A stretch of 44,073 bases of DNA from Flavobacteriaceae bacterium (GCA_002400885.1 NVRM01000004.1:2511-46583), one strand, 5' to 3'. Positions 26,163-34,656 are shown, numbered from the stretch's first letter. Notes: generated by a model from the letters alone, not told the origin. A program made the numbers and translations.

Positions 26163-27155
26163 TTAACCACCAATGGTAGACATACTTTCAGAAACGATAT
26201 TGGTTCCTCGCATTTTTTCTGCTACAAATCCATTTTTTGGTTTATGGTGTACTGTGTTTATAAATAACTGCTTTAAGTCCTTATCACTGGCCCCTTTCCG
26301 AATAAAATCACGCACATTAAACACGCCTTGATCAAACAAGCAGTTTTTAAATAAGCCTGTGGCAGTAATTCTAATTCTATTACAATCACCACAAATAGTC
26401 CGTGTGAATGCCGGAATAATTCCAAAAGTACCTTTACTCCCTTTGACTCTAAAATTATGTGATGTTGAAGATTTACCATCGTTCATTTTTTCAATTTCTT
26501 GAAAATGGCTACTGATATGATGGTATATTTTATCGTAGTCCCACAGTTCACCTGTAGCTCTTAATCCTTTGCCATTAAAAGGCATTTCCTCAATAAATCG
26601 TACTGCAATATCCCTGTGTTTTGTCAAGGCTACAAAATCTAAAATCTCATCTGTATTCACGCCAGAAAGCGTCACGATATTCAATTTTAAACGAATACTA
26701 CTCGCTGTTAAATCATCCAGTACTTTCCGTACTTCCCGAAATGATTTTCTTCGAACAATTGTATTAAATTTCTCTTCTTTTAAACTATCAATACTTAAAT
26801 TAACTGCATTGATATTCATTTTTTCCAAGGCAGCGATATGTGCTCCAATCAATGCACCGTTTGTCGTAATATTAATCTGTTCCAATCGCTTATTATAAGA
26901 TAGCGATTCTAAAAACTTTATAAAATCTTTCCTTACAAAAGGTTCCCCTCCAGTCAAACGCACTTTATTCACCCCTAGTTCCGAAAGCACCCGTGTAATA
27001 CGATACATTTCCTTAAAGGTTAACAAGTCTGATCGCTCCACAATTTGGATTCCTTCCGCGGGCATACAATACTGGCAGCGAAAATTACATCGATCCGTAA
27101 CAGCTAATCTCAAATAAGAGATTTTTCGTCCAAATTTATCTAGTAATTGATCCAT
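26163..27155 (-). CDS. moaA: GTP 3',8-cyclase MoaA (radical SAM)
   Basis: A 330-aa radical SAM enzyme that starts Moco synthesis by rearranging GTP. The N-terminal [4Fe-4S] motif is CNFRCQYC (C23, C27, C30). The C-terminal GTP-binding [4Fe-4S] cluster is held by C255 and C258 (ICGDCNR) and C272 (KNCLF). The SAM-binding LTGGEPFVRKD (68-77) and the C-terminal Gly-Gly tail (STIGG), which is required for activity in the family, are present. It follows the DUF6691 gene by 33 bases and heads the biosynthetic part of the run. Confidence 0.97.
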   Translation of the reverse strand: MDQLLDKFGRKISYLRLAVTDRCNFRCQYCMPAEGIQIVERSDLLTFKEMYRITRVLSELGVNKVRLTGGEPFVRKDFIKFLESLSYNKRLEQINITTNGALIGAHIAALEKMNINAVNLSIDSLKEEKFNTIVRRKSFREVRKVLDDLTASSIRLKLNIVTLSGVNTDEILDFVALTKHRDIAVRFIEEMPFNGKGLRATGELWDYDKIYHHISSHFQEIEKMNDGKSSTSHNFRVKGSKGTFGIIPAFTRTICGDCNRIRITATGLFKNCLFDQGVFNVRDFIRKGASDKDLKQLFINTVHHKPKNGFVAEKMRGTNIVSESMSTIGG

Positions 27156-27188
27156 ATCTCTTTTCCTTAATTAAGCATTTATTTTTTT

Positions 27189-27605
27189 CTAATGAGGTAA
27201 ATGTTTTTGAAATTTACCATATAAAAACGTTCCTAGTAAGGCCCCAAAAATTACGATTAAAATAGAAAATACACCATTTCCAATTAATACAAACATAGGT
27301 CCTGGGCAGGCACCGGCTAAAGCCCATCCCAATCCGAAAATTATACCTCCAAACAAGGCTCGCTTCCATTTAAAATCTTTGGCAGGAACAATGATTTTAT
27401 CCCCGTACACATTTTTTATAATTCCTTTTCTAAATAACAACATTAAAATAGCTCCCAGTCCAACGGCTGATCCAATTACTCCATACATATGGAACGATTG
27501 AAATTTGAACATTTCATAAATTCTAAACCAGGAAATCAATTCTCCTTTAGTCATGATAATTCCGAAAACTATTCCGAGCAATCCAAATTTTATATATTTC
27601 ATCAT
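27189..27605 (-). CDS. DUF6691 / YeeE-YedE-type membrane protein, second half of a split sulfur importer
   Basis: A 138-aa protein with about four membrane segments. The motif GLGWALAGACPGPMFVLIGNG (residues about 98-118) is one of the two cysteine-containing pore motifs of the YeeE/YedE (TsuA) thiosulfate-transporter fold. In many bacteria this fold is split over two proteins, the YeeE/YedE partner (here the gene 4 bases upstream) and a DUF6691 protein. The transported compound (thiosulfate or another reduced sulfur species) is inferred from the family. It is followed 33 bases later by moaA. Confidence 0.85.
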   Translation of the reverse strand: MMKYIKFGLLGIVFGIIMTKGELISWFRIYEMFKFQSFHMYGVIGSAVGLGAILMLLFRKGIIKNVYGDKIIVPAKDFKWKRALFGGIIFGLGWALAGACPGPMFVLIGNGVFSILIVIFGALLGTFLYGKFQKHLPH

Positions 27606-27609
27606 CTTC

Positions 27610-28170
27610 TTAAAATATTAGCGGGAATAAGACCCAAGTCATAATAATACCACCCGTAAAAAAACCTACAACGGCTATTAAAGATGGAATTTGAAGATTA
27701 CTCATTCCTACGATGGCATGTCCTGAAGTGCAACCTCCAGCCCATCGGGCTCCAAAACCAATACAAAGCCCCCCCATTAAGAGCAGCCCTATTCCTTTTA
27801 CACTTCCTATAGCTTCCATTCCAAATAATTCACTTGGAACCACTGTATCTCCAGCATTTTCAAAACCTAACACACTCAAATCACTGATGGTTTGAGGGTT
27901 CAAATTTATGGGAAGATCTACCGACAAATAGTTAGAAGCTATAAATCCACCAATTACAGCACCCATTAGAAATACAATATTCCACAAATTTACTTTCCAA
28001 TCTTTTTTAAAATAATCACTAAATCTACCTGCACCTCCCATGGTACAAAGTGTTTCTAAATTGGAAGATACTCCAAAACTCTTTCCAAAAAAATACAGTA
28101 AAAACATTACAGCAACAATACTTGGACCTGCCACGTACCACTGCCATGGTTGAGAAATAATCTCTATCAT
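27610..28170 (-). CDS. YeeE/YedE-family membrane protein, first half of a split sulfur importer
   Basis: A 186-aa protein with about five membrane segments (residues about 12-27, 60-79, 125-141, 150-165, 168-185). The hallmark GFGARWAGGCTSGHAIVGMS (about 138-157) contains the pore cysteine of the YeeE/YedE family, which moves thiosulfate-like compounds through cysteine relays. Together with the next gene (4 bases away) it should make a full transporter. A -7 promoter box and an inverted repeat lie just upstream, and a Crp/Fnr gene precedes it, which suggests regulation by that protein. Confidence 0.87.
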   Translation of the reverse strand: MIEIISQPWQWYVAGPSIVAVMFLLYFFGKSFGVSSNLETLCTMGGAGRFSDYFKKDWKVNLWNIVFLMGAVIGGFIASNYLSVDLPINLNPQTISDLSVLGFENAGDTVVPSELFGMEAIGSVKGIGLLLMGGLCIGFGARWAGGCTSGHAIVGMSNLQIPSLIAVVGFFTGGIIMTWVLFPLIF

Positions 28171-28191
28171 CTTATTTTATTTTGTTAATTT

Positions 28192-28211
28192 AAAGGTAAA
28201 CATACACCTTT
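28192..28211. promoter_or_regulatory. Candidate operator upstream of the sulfur importer
   Basis: Inverted repeat AAAGGT (28192-28197) and ACCTTT (28206-28211) with an 8-nt spacer. It lies between the -7 box at 28225-28232 and the ATG at 28170, so a bound regulator would block transcription near its start. The adjacent Crp/Fnr protein is the obvious candidate, by inference only. Confidence 0.35.
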
Positions 28212-28224
28212 TTTAATTCGGTAT

Positions 28225-28232
28225 CAAATTTA
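28225..28232 (-). promoter_or_regulatory. -7 promoter element for the importer/Moco run
   Basis: TAAATTTG on the minus strand fits TAnnTTTG, 54 bases before the yeeE start and overlapping the space after crp. A TTG complement is found at 28248-28250, but the spacing is 15 rather than 19. Confidence 0.45.
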
Positions 28233-28239
28233 GTGAATT

Positions 28240-28872
28240 TTAAAACACAAGGACATCTACCCTATTTCTAAACAACTTAATTTTACCTTCCACCTCTAAT
28301 TTTTTCAACAACCTAGACACCACTACTCTAGACGTGTTTAGGTCATAGGCTATTTCTTGATGCGTGGTATTAAGAGAGGTTTCTCTAAGAATCAAGGCTT
28401 TATCGCATAAATATTTATACAAACGCTGATCCATTTTCATAAAAGCAAGGGCATCAATGGTTTCCATCATCTCATTCATACGAACATTGTAACTATCTAT
28501 CACAAAATTACGCCAAGACTTATACTTGATTAACCACTCGTCCAATTTCTCTAAAGGAATAAAAATAATTTCAGATTCCTTTTCCGTAGTGGCTCTTATT
28601 CTACTTTTGACCTTTGCAAAACCACTTGCAAAAGAAATCGCACAGGTATCTCCTCTCTCTAAAAAATACAGTAAAATTTCATCTCCATTTTTATCTTCTC
28701 TTACAATTTTAATAGCTCCGTTTAACAACAAAGGAATCGCGTTCATCGTCCCCCCTAAATCGATTAATAATTCGTTTTCTTTTATTTTTTTAAAAGTACC
28801 AACTTTAATTATTTCTTCAAGAAGCTCTGGCTCAAATACGACTGAGTAATAATCGTTTAATTTTTCTCGCAT
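28240..28872 (-). CDS. Crp/Fnr-family transcriptional regulator
   Basis: A 210-aa regulator. The N-terminal cNMP-binding-like beta-roll spans about residues 20-130 (LIDLGGTMNAIPLLLNGAIKIVREDKNGDEILLYFL, then GDTCAISFASG). A long dimer helix (MNEMMETIDALAFMKMDQRLYKYL) leads to a Crp-type winged HTH at about 160-205 (TTHQEIAYDLNTSRVVVSRLLKKLEVEGKI). The N-terminus has no cysteine cluster, so an Fnr-type iron-sulfur sensor is unlikely. Its start overlaps the 3' end of waaA by 16 bases. Genes of this kind are often found next to YeeE/YedE sulfur transporters in Flavobacteriia, so control of the importer is a reasonable inference. Confidence 0.9.
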   Translation of the reverse strand: MREKLNDYYSVVFEPELLEEIIKVGTFKKIKENELLIDLGGTMNAIPLLLNGAIKIVREDKNGDEILLYFLERGDTCAISFASGFAKVKSRIRATTEKESEIIFIPLEKLDEWLIKYKSWRNFVIDSYNVRMNEMMETIDALAFMKMDQRLYKYLCDKALILRETSLNTTHQEIAYDLNTSRVVVSRLLKKLEVEGKIKLFRNRVDVLVF

Positions 28873-30104
28873 AATTGTAGGCTATTTATAGTGATTTGGG
28901 TTGCCCCTATATTTTTAATTACGTAATTTAAAGACTTTTCTCCTGTTGATTTCCGATAGGTATCATCTGTATAAAATCGAGTTAATAAGGGATTCAATTC
29001 CTCTGAATTCCGAATAGAAAAGCAGCCTTTCTCTCGGAGTAGTGCAATGGCTTCATTAAACTTAGCGTAATTAGGGCCGATGATCAACGGTAAACCGAAG
29101 GTTGCTGGTTCTAGTACATTGTGCACGCCAGACTTAGTAAATCCACCTCCAATATACGCCACAGAAGCCCTGCTGTATATTTTTGTTAAGATCCCAATCG
29201 TGTCTACGATAAAGACCTGATACTCTTTCAAATCCTTTCCTTCTTTCTCTGAAAACAATACTACTTTTTTCTGAATAGTCTCTTGAAGTCTTTTAATATC
29301 ATCCGGCTTCATATTATGAGGAGCTATGATAAATTTCTCTTTATCCGTCGCTTTATTATTGATGTAATTCACTAAAAGTTCCTCGTCTTCTTTCCAGGTA
29401 CTCCCGGCCACAAGTACGTAGCTATCATTTATAAAATCGGCAATAAAATCAATGTAATTATCTTGTTTAGTAATCTCAAACACACGATCAAACCGTGTAT
29501 CACCTGCCACAATCACCTTGTCTATCCCTATATTATTTAGCAATAACTTGGAAGTAGTATCTTGAACAAAAAAGGTATCCATCCCTTGTAATACTTTTCG
29601 CATCCAGGTTCCATACCATTTAAAAAACACTTGTTTTTCTCTAAAGATTCCAGAAACTAGCACTGTTTTCACTTGTTGTTTTTTCAGTTGTAACAAGTAA
29701 TTAGGCCAGAACTCATATTTGACAAAGATCGCCAATTCTAGATTTAAAAAACTCACAAACTGTTTGGCATTTGTAGCAGTATCAAAAGGGAGGTAACAAA
29801 TAAAATCCGCTCCCTCGTAATTCTTTCGCACTTCATAACCCGAAGGAGAAAAAAAGGTAAGGAGTATTTTCAACTGCGGACAATCCTTTTTTATTTGCTC
29901 CATAATAGGCCTTCCTTGTTCAAACTCTCCGAGAGAGGCACAATGAAACCATACAATTTTATCGCTTGGAGAAAATGCTTTTTTTAGATCCTCAAAAACC
30001 GTAGTCCTCCCTTTTACAAAGAGTTTGATTTTGGGACTAAACAAGGCGGCAATTTTAAGTATTTGCCAAGCCATGTTACTTATTATATTATAGATTATAC
30101 TCAT
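28857..30104 (-). CDS. waaA: 3-deoxy-D-manno-octulosonic acid (Kdo) transferase
   Basis: A 415-aa inner-membrane-associated GT30 glycosyltransferase that adds Kdo to lipid A precursors. The N-terminal anchor and KIAALFSPKIKLFVKGR are followed by IVWFHCASLGEFEQGRPI (about 50-67, with the family's catalytic-base Glu), LTFFSPSGYEVRK, and the donor-binding C-terminal half with VAGSTWKEDEELL, IAPHNMKPDDI and YIGGGFTKSGVHNVLEPATFGLPLIIGP. Length is normal. It follows the rpmA terminator. A -7 box at 30111-30118 lies so close to the ATG that the message would be nearly leaderless. Confidence 0.95.
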   Translation of the reverse strand: MSIIYNIISNMAWQILKIAALFSPKIKLFVKGRTTVFEDLKKAFSPSDKIVWFHCASLGEFEQGRPIMEQIKKDCPQLKILLTFFSPSGYEVRKNYEGADFICYLPFDTATNAKQFVSFLNLELAIFVKYEFWPNYLLQLKKQQVKTVLVSGIFREKQVFFKWYGTWMRKVLQGMDTFFVQDTTSKLLLNNIGIDKVIVAGDTRFDRVFEITKQDNYIDFIADFINDSYVLVAGSTWKEDEELLVNYINNKATDKEKFIIAPHNMKPDDIKRLQETIQKKVVLFSEKEGKDLKEYQVFIVDTIGILTKIYSRASVAYIGGGFTKSGVHNVLEPATFGLPLIIGPNYAKFNEAIALLREKGCFSIRNSEELNPLLTRFYTDDTYRKSTGEKSLNYVIKNIGATQITINSLQLCEKN

Positions 30105-30110
30105 ACCTTA

Positions 30111-30118
30111 CAAAGGTA
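30111..30118 (-). promoter_or_regulatory. -7 promoter element immediately upstream of waaA
   Basis: TACCTTTG on the minus strand is a perfect TAnnTTTG, only 6 bases before the waaA ATG. If used, transcription would start at or within a few bases of the start codon. There is no TTG at the 19-nt spacing, where the rpmA terminator lies. Confidence 0.35.
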
Positions 30119-30130
30119 CAAAATAAGGGC

Positions 30131-30166
30131 ATAAAAAAGCTCCTAAACCAATTGGTTTAGGAGCTT
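30131..30166 (-). terminator. Intrinsic terminator of rplU-rpmA
   Basis: A perfect 30-base palindrome (30137-30166; arms aagctcctaaaccaa and ttggtttaggagctt), followed on the minus strand by TTTTAT. It closes the ribosomal-protein operon ahead of waaA. Confidence 0.88.
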
Positions 30167-30193
30167 AATATTGTATAGTGTAACAAATGTTTC

Positions 30194-30454
30194 TTAAACC
30201 TCAAATGGCTCAATAGAAACATAAGATCTGTTGTTTCTTTTCTTTTGAAATTTAACAACACCATCTACTTTTGCATGTAATGTATGGTCTTTTCCCATAT
30301 ATACATTTTCACCTGGATGATGTGCCGTTCCTCTTTGACGAAGAAGAATGTTTCCTGCTAATGCAGCTTGTCCTCCAAATATTTTTACTCCTAGTCTTTT
30401 CGATTCTGATTCTCTACCATTCTTCGAACTACCTACTCCTTTTTTATGTGCCAT
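30194..30454 (-). CDS. rpmA: 50S ribosomal protein L27
   Basis: An 86-aa large-subunit protein near the peptidyl-transferase centre. It has the typical N-terminus [20 protein letters not shown] (no Firmicutes-type cleavable extension), [18 protein letters not shown] and [16 protein letters not shown]. It lies 26 bases after rplU in the usual L21-L27 operon, transcribed from the promoter at 30998-31027. Confidence 0.98.
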   Translation of the reverse strand: MAHKKGVGSSKNGRESESKRLGVKIFGGQAALAGNILLRQRGTAHHPGENVYMGKDHTLHAKVDGVVKFQKKRNNRSYVSIEPFEV

Positions 30455-30480
30455 GACGTTATGGTTTTAAAATTGAATTA

Positions 30481-30960
30481 TTATTTAGTTAAAGCTTCGA
30501 TTAATTCAGCTTTCTTTAAAGAAGTATATCCAGAGATACCTTGTTCTTTAGCTAAAGCTTTTAACTCAGCTACAGTTTTTGAAGATAAATCAGCTGAACC
30601 AGCTTCTTTTTTTACTTCAACTGCTTTTTTTACTGGTGCTTTTTTAGCTCCAGATACAGTAATTCCTTCAATTACAATTTCAGTTAACGCTTGACGGTGA
30701 CCATTTTTTACACGGTATCCCTTTCTACGTTTCTTTTTGAAAACGATTACTTTATCACCTTGTAAGTGATTTAAAATTTTTGCCGTTACAGCGGCTCCTT
30801 CTACAGCCGGGGCGCCAATAGTTACAGTACCATTATCTACTAAAAGAACATTAGAAAACGTTAAGTTATCTCCTGCTTCTCCTTGTAAACGGTGTACATA
30901 AACTTTTTGATCTTTAACAACTTTAAATTGCTGCCCTGCTATCTCTACAATTGCGTACAT
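30481..30960 (-). CDS. rplU: 50S ribosomal protein L21 with C-terminal SAP/Rho-N-like extension
   Basis: A 159-aa protein. Residues 1-103 are a standard L21 ([35 protein letters not shown]), the usual full length of the family. Residues about 104-120 are a Lys/Ala/Val linker, and about 123-159 form a small helical module ([18 protein letters not shown] then [13 protein letters not shown]) that looks like the SAP/HeH or Rho N-terminal fold, which binds nucleic acid in other proteins. The extension is in frame and unbroken. I believe similar tails occur in some flavobacterial L21 proteins, but their role is not known to me. Confidence 0.95.
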   Translation of the reverse strand: MYAIVEIAGQQFKVVKDQKVYVHRLQGEAGDNLTFSNVLLVDNGTVTIGAPAVEGAAVTAKILNHLQGDKVIVFKKKRRKGYRVKNGHRQALTEIVIEGITVSGAKKAPVKKAVEVKKEAGSADLSSKTVAELKALAKEQGISGYTSLKKAELIEALTK

Positions 30961-30997
30961 AGTTTATATTTTAATTCCGTCTTTAATAAAACGAGTG

Positions 30998-31027
30998 CAA
31001 ATATAACACTTTTGAACGAATACACAA
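30998..31027 (-). promoter_or_regulatory. Consensus promoter of rplU-rpmA
   Basis: Minus strand -7 TATATTTG (complement at 30998-31005) and -33 TTG (complement at 31025-31027) with exactly 19 nt between them, 38 bases upstream of rplU. A perfect flavobacterial promoter. Confidence 0.85.
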
Positions 31028-31271
31028 GTCTCTTTTGGAGATTTAATTAACGAAAACTATTCGTAGTCGCCTTAAAAATTAGTTCTTTAGAGTCCATTTC
31101 CCCCTTTATTTAAAACCACTCTCATCTAAAGATACGATAACTGCCACGAACTCCTTAATCCACACAGTACCTTCATTCTAAGATTTTTAATTATTATTTT
31201 CAAAAAGATGTAACAATTCCTTAAAAAATGCGCCTTATACCATTATATATTAATCAAGTAAATTAACTCAT
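31028..31271. other. Non-coding stretch before the M16 peptidase genes
   Basis: About 240 bases of AT-rich sequence between the rplU promoter and the peptidase gene. It must contain the promoter of the plus-strand peptidase pair, but I see no clear TAnnTTTG box. Confidence 0.4.
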
Positions 31272-32591
31272 ATGAAAAAAATCTATTATTTATCCTTTTT
31301 ATCGATGCTACTAGGAGCTAGCTTATGCGCCCAGCAAGTAGCATTTGAGGAGTACAAACTAGAGAATGGACTGCATGTAATTTTACACCAAGACAACACC
31401 GCTCCAATTGTTACAACAGGAGTCATGTACAATGTTGGAGGTAAAGATGGAGACAGAGATCGTACCGGATTTGCCCACTTTTTTGAGCATTTATTATTTG
31501 AAGGAACAAAAAACATTGCAAGAGGAGATTTCTTTAAAATTGTAAGCTCTAATGGAGGTCGAAATAATGCAAACACATCTCAGGATAGAACTTATTACTA
31601 CGAAACTTTCCCTTCTAACAACCTAGAGCTAGGACTATGGCTAGAATCTGAAAGAATGTTACACCCTGTGATTAATCAAGAAGGAGTTGACACCCAAAAC
31701 GAAGTAATAAAAGAAGAGAAAAGGTCTAGTATGGACAACAGACCCTACGGAAAATTACTTTCTACCATCAGTGAAAATCTTTTTAAAGTACATCCTTATA
31801 AAGACAAGAACATCGGAGAGATGGAACACTTAGACAATGCCAAGCTAGAAGAATTTCAAGCCTACCACAAAAAATACTACGGACCAAACAATGCCGTTCT
31901 AGTGATCGCAGGAGATATTTCTATTGAAAAAACAAAAAAAATGGTTTCTGACTATTTTAAGGACATTCCCAAAAAAGAAACAATTACCAGAAACTTCCCA
32001 AAGGAAACACCTATCACTGAAGCAATAAAAGTAAAAGCTTACGACGCAAACATTCAAATACCTGCAATCATTGCGGCGTATAGAACTCCAGGATTTAAAG
32101 AGAGAGACACCTATGTTTTAAACATGGTATCCTCTTACTTAAGCAGTGGAAAAAGCTCGAAACTTTACAAAAAAATGGTGGACGAAAAAAAACAAGCAAT
32201 GACGGTTCAAGCTGTCAACATTCCACAAATGGATTATAGCATTTACGCGTTATTTGCAATTCCACTTGGCGATGTCTCTTTGGCTACCTTATTAAGTGAA
32301 ATAGATGAAGAAATACTTAAATTACAAGAAGAATTGATTTCAGAAAAAGACTATCAAAAACTTCAAAATAAATTTGAGAATCAATTTGTAAATTCCAATT
32401 CAGGAGTTGAAAATATCGCGCATACTTTAGCTGATAATTACCTGCTTAAAAACAATACAAATTTAATTAATGACGAATTAAATATTTATCGTTCAATTAC
32501 TAGAGAAGAAATTCAAGCAGTTGTAAAAAAATACCTAAACAGCAATCAACGTGTTGAAATCGAATACCTAAAAAAGGACTCAAAAAACTAA
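31272..32591 (+). CDS. M16-family zinc metallopeptidase, active subunit
   Basis: A 439-aa exported peptidase of the insulinase/processing-peptidase family. A signal peptide spans residues 1-20 (ending LGASLCAQ). The inverted zinc motif HxxEH is HFFEH at 69-73, and the third ligand should be a Glu in NEVIKEEKRSS near residue 145. The second half has the related but inactive M16_C fold (YYGPNNAVLVIAGDI, then LSSGKSSKLYKKMVDEK). It is probably periplasmic. The gene is followed after 13 bases by a second M16 protein without the zinc motif, the usual pairing of a catalytic and a substrate-binding subunit. Confidence 0.92.
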   Translation: MKKIYYLSFLSMLLGASLCAQQVAFEEYKLENGLHVILHQDNTAPIVTTGVMYNVGGKDGDRDRTGFAHFFEHLLFEGTKNIARGDFFKIVSSNGGRNNANTSQDRTYYYETFPSNNLELGLWLESERMLHPVINQEGVDTQNEVIKEEKRSSMDNRPYGKLLSTISENLFKVHPYKDKNIGEMEHLDNAKLEEFQAYHKKYYGPNNAVLVIAGDISIEKTKKMVSDYFKDIPKKETITRNFPKETPITEAIKVKAYDANIQIPAIIAAYRTPGFKERDTYVLNMVSSYLSSGKSSKLYKKMVDEKKQAMTVQAVNIPQMDYSIYALFAIPLGDVSLATLLSEIDEEILKLQEELISEKDYQKLQNKFENQFVNSNSGVENIAHTLADNYLLKNNTNLINDELNIYRSITREEIQAVVKKYLNSNQRVEIEYLKKDSKN

Positions 32592-32604
32592 GATAAAAAG
32601 ACAT

Positions 32605-34656
32605 ATGAAAACAACAATAACCACCATAATCACACTGTTTCTTCTATCTTTAGGAATGACAGCACAAATAGACAGAACAAAGCAACCTAAACCAGGGCCT
32701 GCACCTACCATACATTTAGGAAAAACAGCATCGTTTGAACTAAAAAACGGACTAAAAGTAATTGTAGTAGAAAACCACAAATTACCAAAAGTAAGTGCTA
32801 GCTTAAGACTCGACAACGGTCCAATATTAGAAGGTGACAAAGTAGGTGTATCAAGCATTTTTGGAAAAATGATTGGAAACGGTACTACTTCTATTTCTAA
32901 AGACGCCTTTAATGAACGCTTAGATTTCCTAGGTGCCTCTTTTAATATTGGCAGTCAAAGTGCTGGAATAAACACATTATCTAAATATTTTCCAGAAGTT
33001 TTAGGATTAATTGCAGACGCAATAAAAAACCCCTTATTAACTCAGGAAGATTTCGAAAAACAACAAGAACTTACAATTCAAGAATTGGGTGCTGACGAAA
33101 ACAGTGTAGAAGCGATCTCTAGAAGAGTTCAGAATACATTATCATATGGAGCAAATCATCCTTATGGAGAGTTCGCTACTAAAGCCTCTGTTAAAAGTGT
33201 AAAATTAGAAGACGTAAAATTGTTTTACAACACCTATTTCATTCCAAACAACGCCTATTTGGTAATCATTGGAGACGTTAATTATAAGGATGTAAAAAAA
33301 CTTGTAAAAAAACAATTTGGAAAATGGAAAAAAGGGACACTACCTGCGTATACAATCCCAACTGTAGAAAACGTTGCAAAAACGGAGATTAACTTTATTA
33401 ACATGCCTAATGCTGTACAATCTAGTATTGCGGTTATAAACGCTGTTGATTTAAAAATGGGAGACCCAGATTATTTCGCAACAAGATTAGCCAGTAAAAT
33501 ATTTGGAGGAGGCGGAGACGCACGATTATTCCTTAATTTAAGAGAAGATAAAGGATATACATACGGTGCCTACTCTAGATTTGGAAATAACGAAAGAACC
33601 GCGACTATGGTTACATCGTATGCTTCTGTTAGAAATATGGTAACAGATAGTGCTGTCGTAGAATTCATTAAAGAAATAAAAATATTTAGAGACACAAAAG
33701 TAAGCCCTGAGGAACTACGCAACGCAAAAGCATCCTATGTAGGTAACTTTGTAATGGCCATTGAAAAACCATCTACTGCCGCTGGATATGCCTATAATAT
33801 TGTCACTAAGAATTTACCGAAAAACTTTTATGAAACATTTTTACAAAACATAAATGGAGTTACCATCGATGACATTCAACGTGTTGCAAAAAAATATTAC
33901 AGTGCAGACAAAACACGAATTGTTATTGTAGGAAAAGCAATAGATGTACTTCCAAACCTTGAAAAACTACCCTACACTATCAACTATTTTGACAAGCAAG
34001 GAAACAGCGCAGACAAGCCAGAAATGACCAAGCCTATCCCTGCAGGAATCACAAAAGAAACGGTAATTAACAGCTATTTTGACGCCATCGGCGGAAAAGA
34101 TAAGGTTGCAGCTATCACTTCTACCATGACCGTTTATGAAACGGAAATGAACGGAACTAAAGTAAGTATCACCGAAAAAAGAACCGCTACGAACTACCTA
34201 GCAAGCACCGCTATGAATGGCGCTACAGTAATGAAAATTACCGCAAACAACGAAGGAGTTTATATGAATGGACAAGCACTTCCTCCGGCCCTAGCCAACG
34301 AGATGAAGATACTTGGAACTTTTTCCGAATTCGCGCTATTAAACAATGCCAAGACAACCTTAACCGGTATTGAAATGATAGACGGAAAAGAAGCTTTTGT
34401 AATCCAAACTAAAGGCGAAATCGTGAATTCTTCTGTTTATTATGACGTTAAAACAGGGCTTAAATTAAAAGAAGTTCAATCCACAAAAATGGGAGGTCGT
34501 ACACAAAACCAAGAAGCAACATTTAGTGACTATAAAGAATATAACGGTATTAAGTTTCCTACTAAAAAAACAGGAAGTATGGGACCTCAAAAAATGTCTT
34601 TTACACTTTCCGAAGCATCTATAAACGAAAATGTAAACGACGCTGATTTTAAATAA
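32605..34656 (+). CDS. M16-family non-catalytic subunit with C-terminal LolA-like domain
   Basis: A 683-aa exported protein with a signal peptide (residues 1-20, ending GMTAQ). Residues about 35-455 are two M16 repeats. At the place of HxxEH it reads SSIFGKMIG, so there is no zinc site. The substrate-binding R/Y motif LREDKGYTYGAYSRF is kept in the second repeat. Residues about 470-683 form an added all-beta domain (INSYFDAIGGKDKVAAI at its start, FVIQTKG, YYDVKTGLKLKEVQS, FSDYKEYNGIKFPTK) that resembles the outer-membrane lipoprotein-sorting (LolA/LolB-like) fold. It should pair with the preceding active subunit. A terminator follows at 34677-34711. Confidence 0.9.
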   Translation: MKTTITTIITLFLLSLGMTAQIDRTKQPKPGPAPTIHLGKTASFELKNGLKVIVVENHKLPKVSASLRLDNGPILEGDKVGVSSIFGKMIGNGTTSISKDAFNERLDFLGASFNIGSQSAGINTLSKYFPEVLGLIADAIKNPLLTQEDFEKQQELTIQELGADENSVEAISRRVQNTLSYGANHPYGEFATKASVKSVKLEDVKLFYNTYFIPNNAYLVIIGDVNYKDVKKLVKKQFGKWKKGTLPAYTIPTVENVAKTEINFINMPNAVQSSIAVINAVDLKMGDPDYFATRLASKIFGGGGDARLFLNLREDKGYTYGAYSRFGNNERTATMVTSYASVRNMVTDSAVVEFIKEIKIFRDTKVSPEELRNAKASYVGNFVMAIEKPSTAAGYAYNIVTKNLPKNFYETFLQNINGVTIDDIQRVAKKYYSADKTRIVIVGKAIDVLPNLEKLPYTINYFDKQGNSADKPEMTKPIPAGITKETVINSYFDAIGGKDKVAAITSTMTVYETEMNGTKVSITEKRTATNYLASTAMNGATVMKITANNEGVYMNGQALPPALANEMKILGTFSEFALLNNAKTTLTGIEMIDGKEAFVIQTKGEIVNSSVYYDVKTGLKLKEVQSTKMGGRTQNQEATFSDYKEYNGIKFPTKKTGSMGPQKMSFTLSEASINENVNDADFK

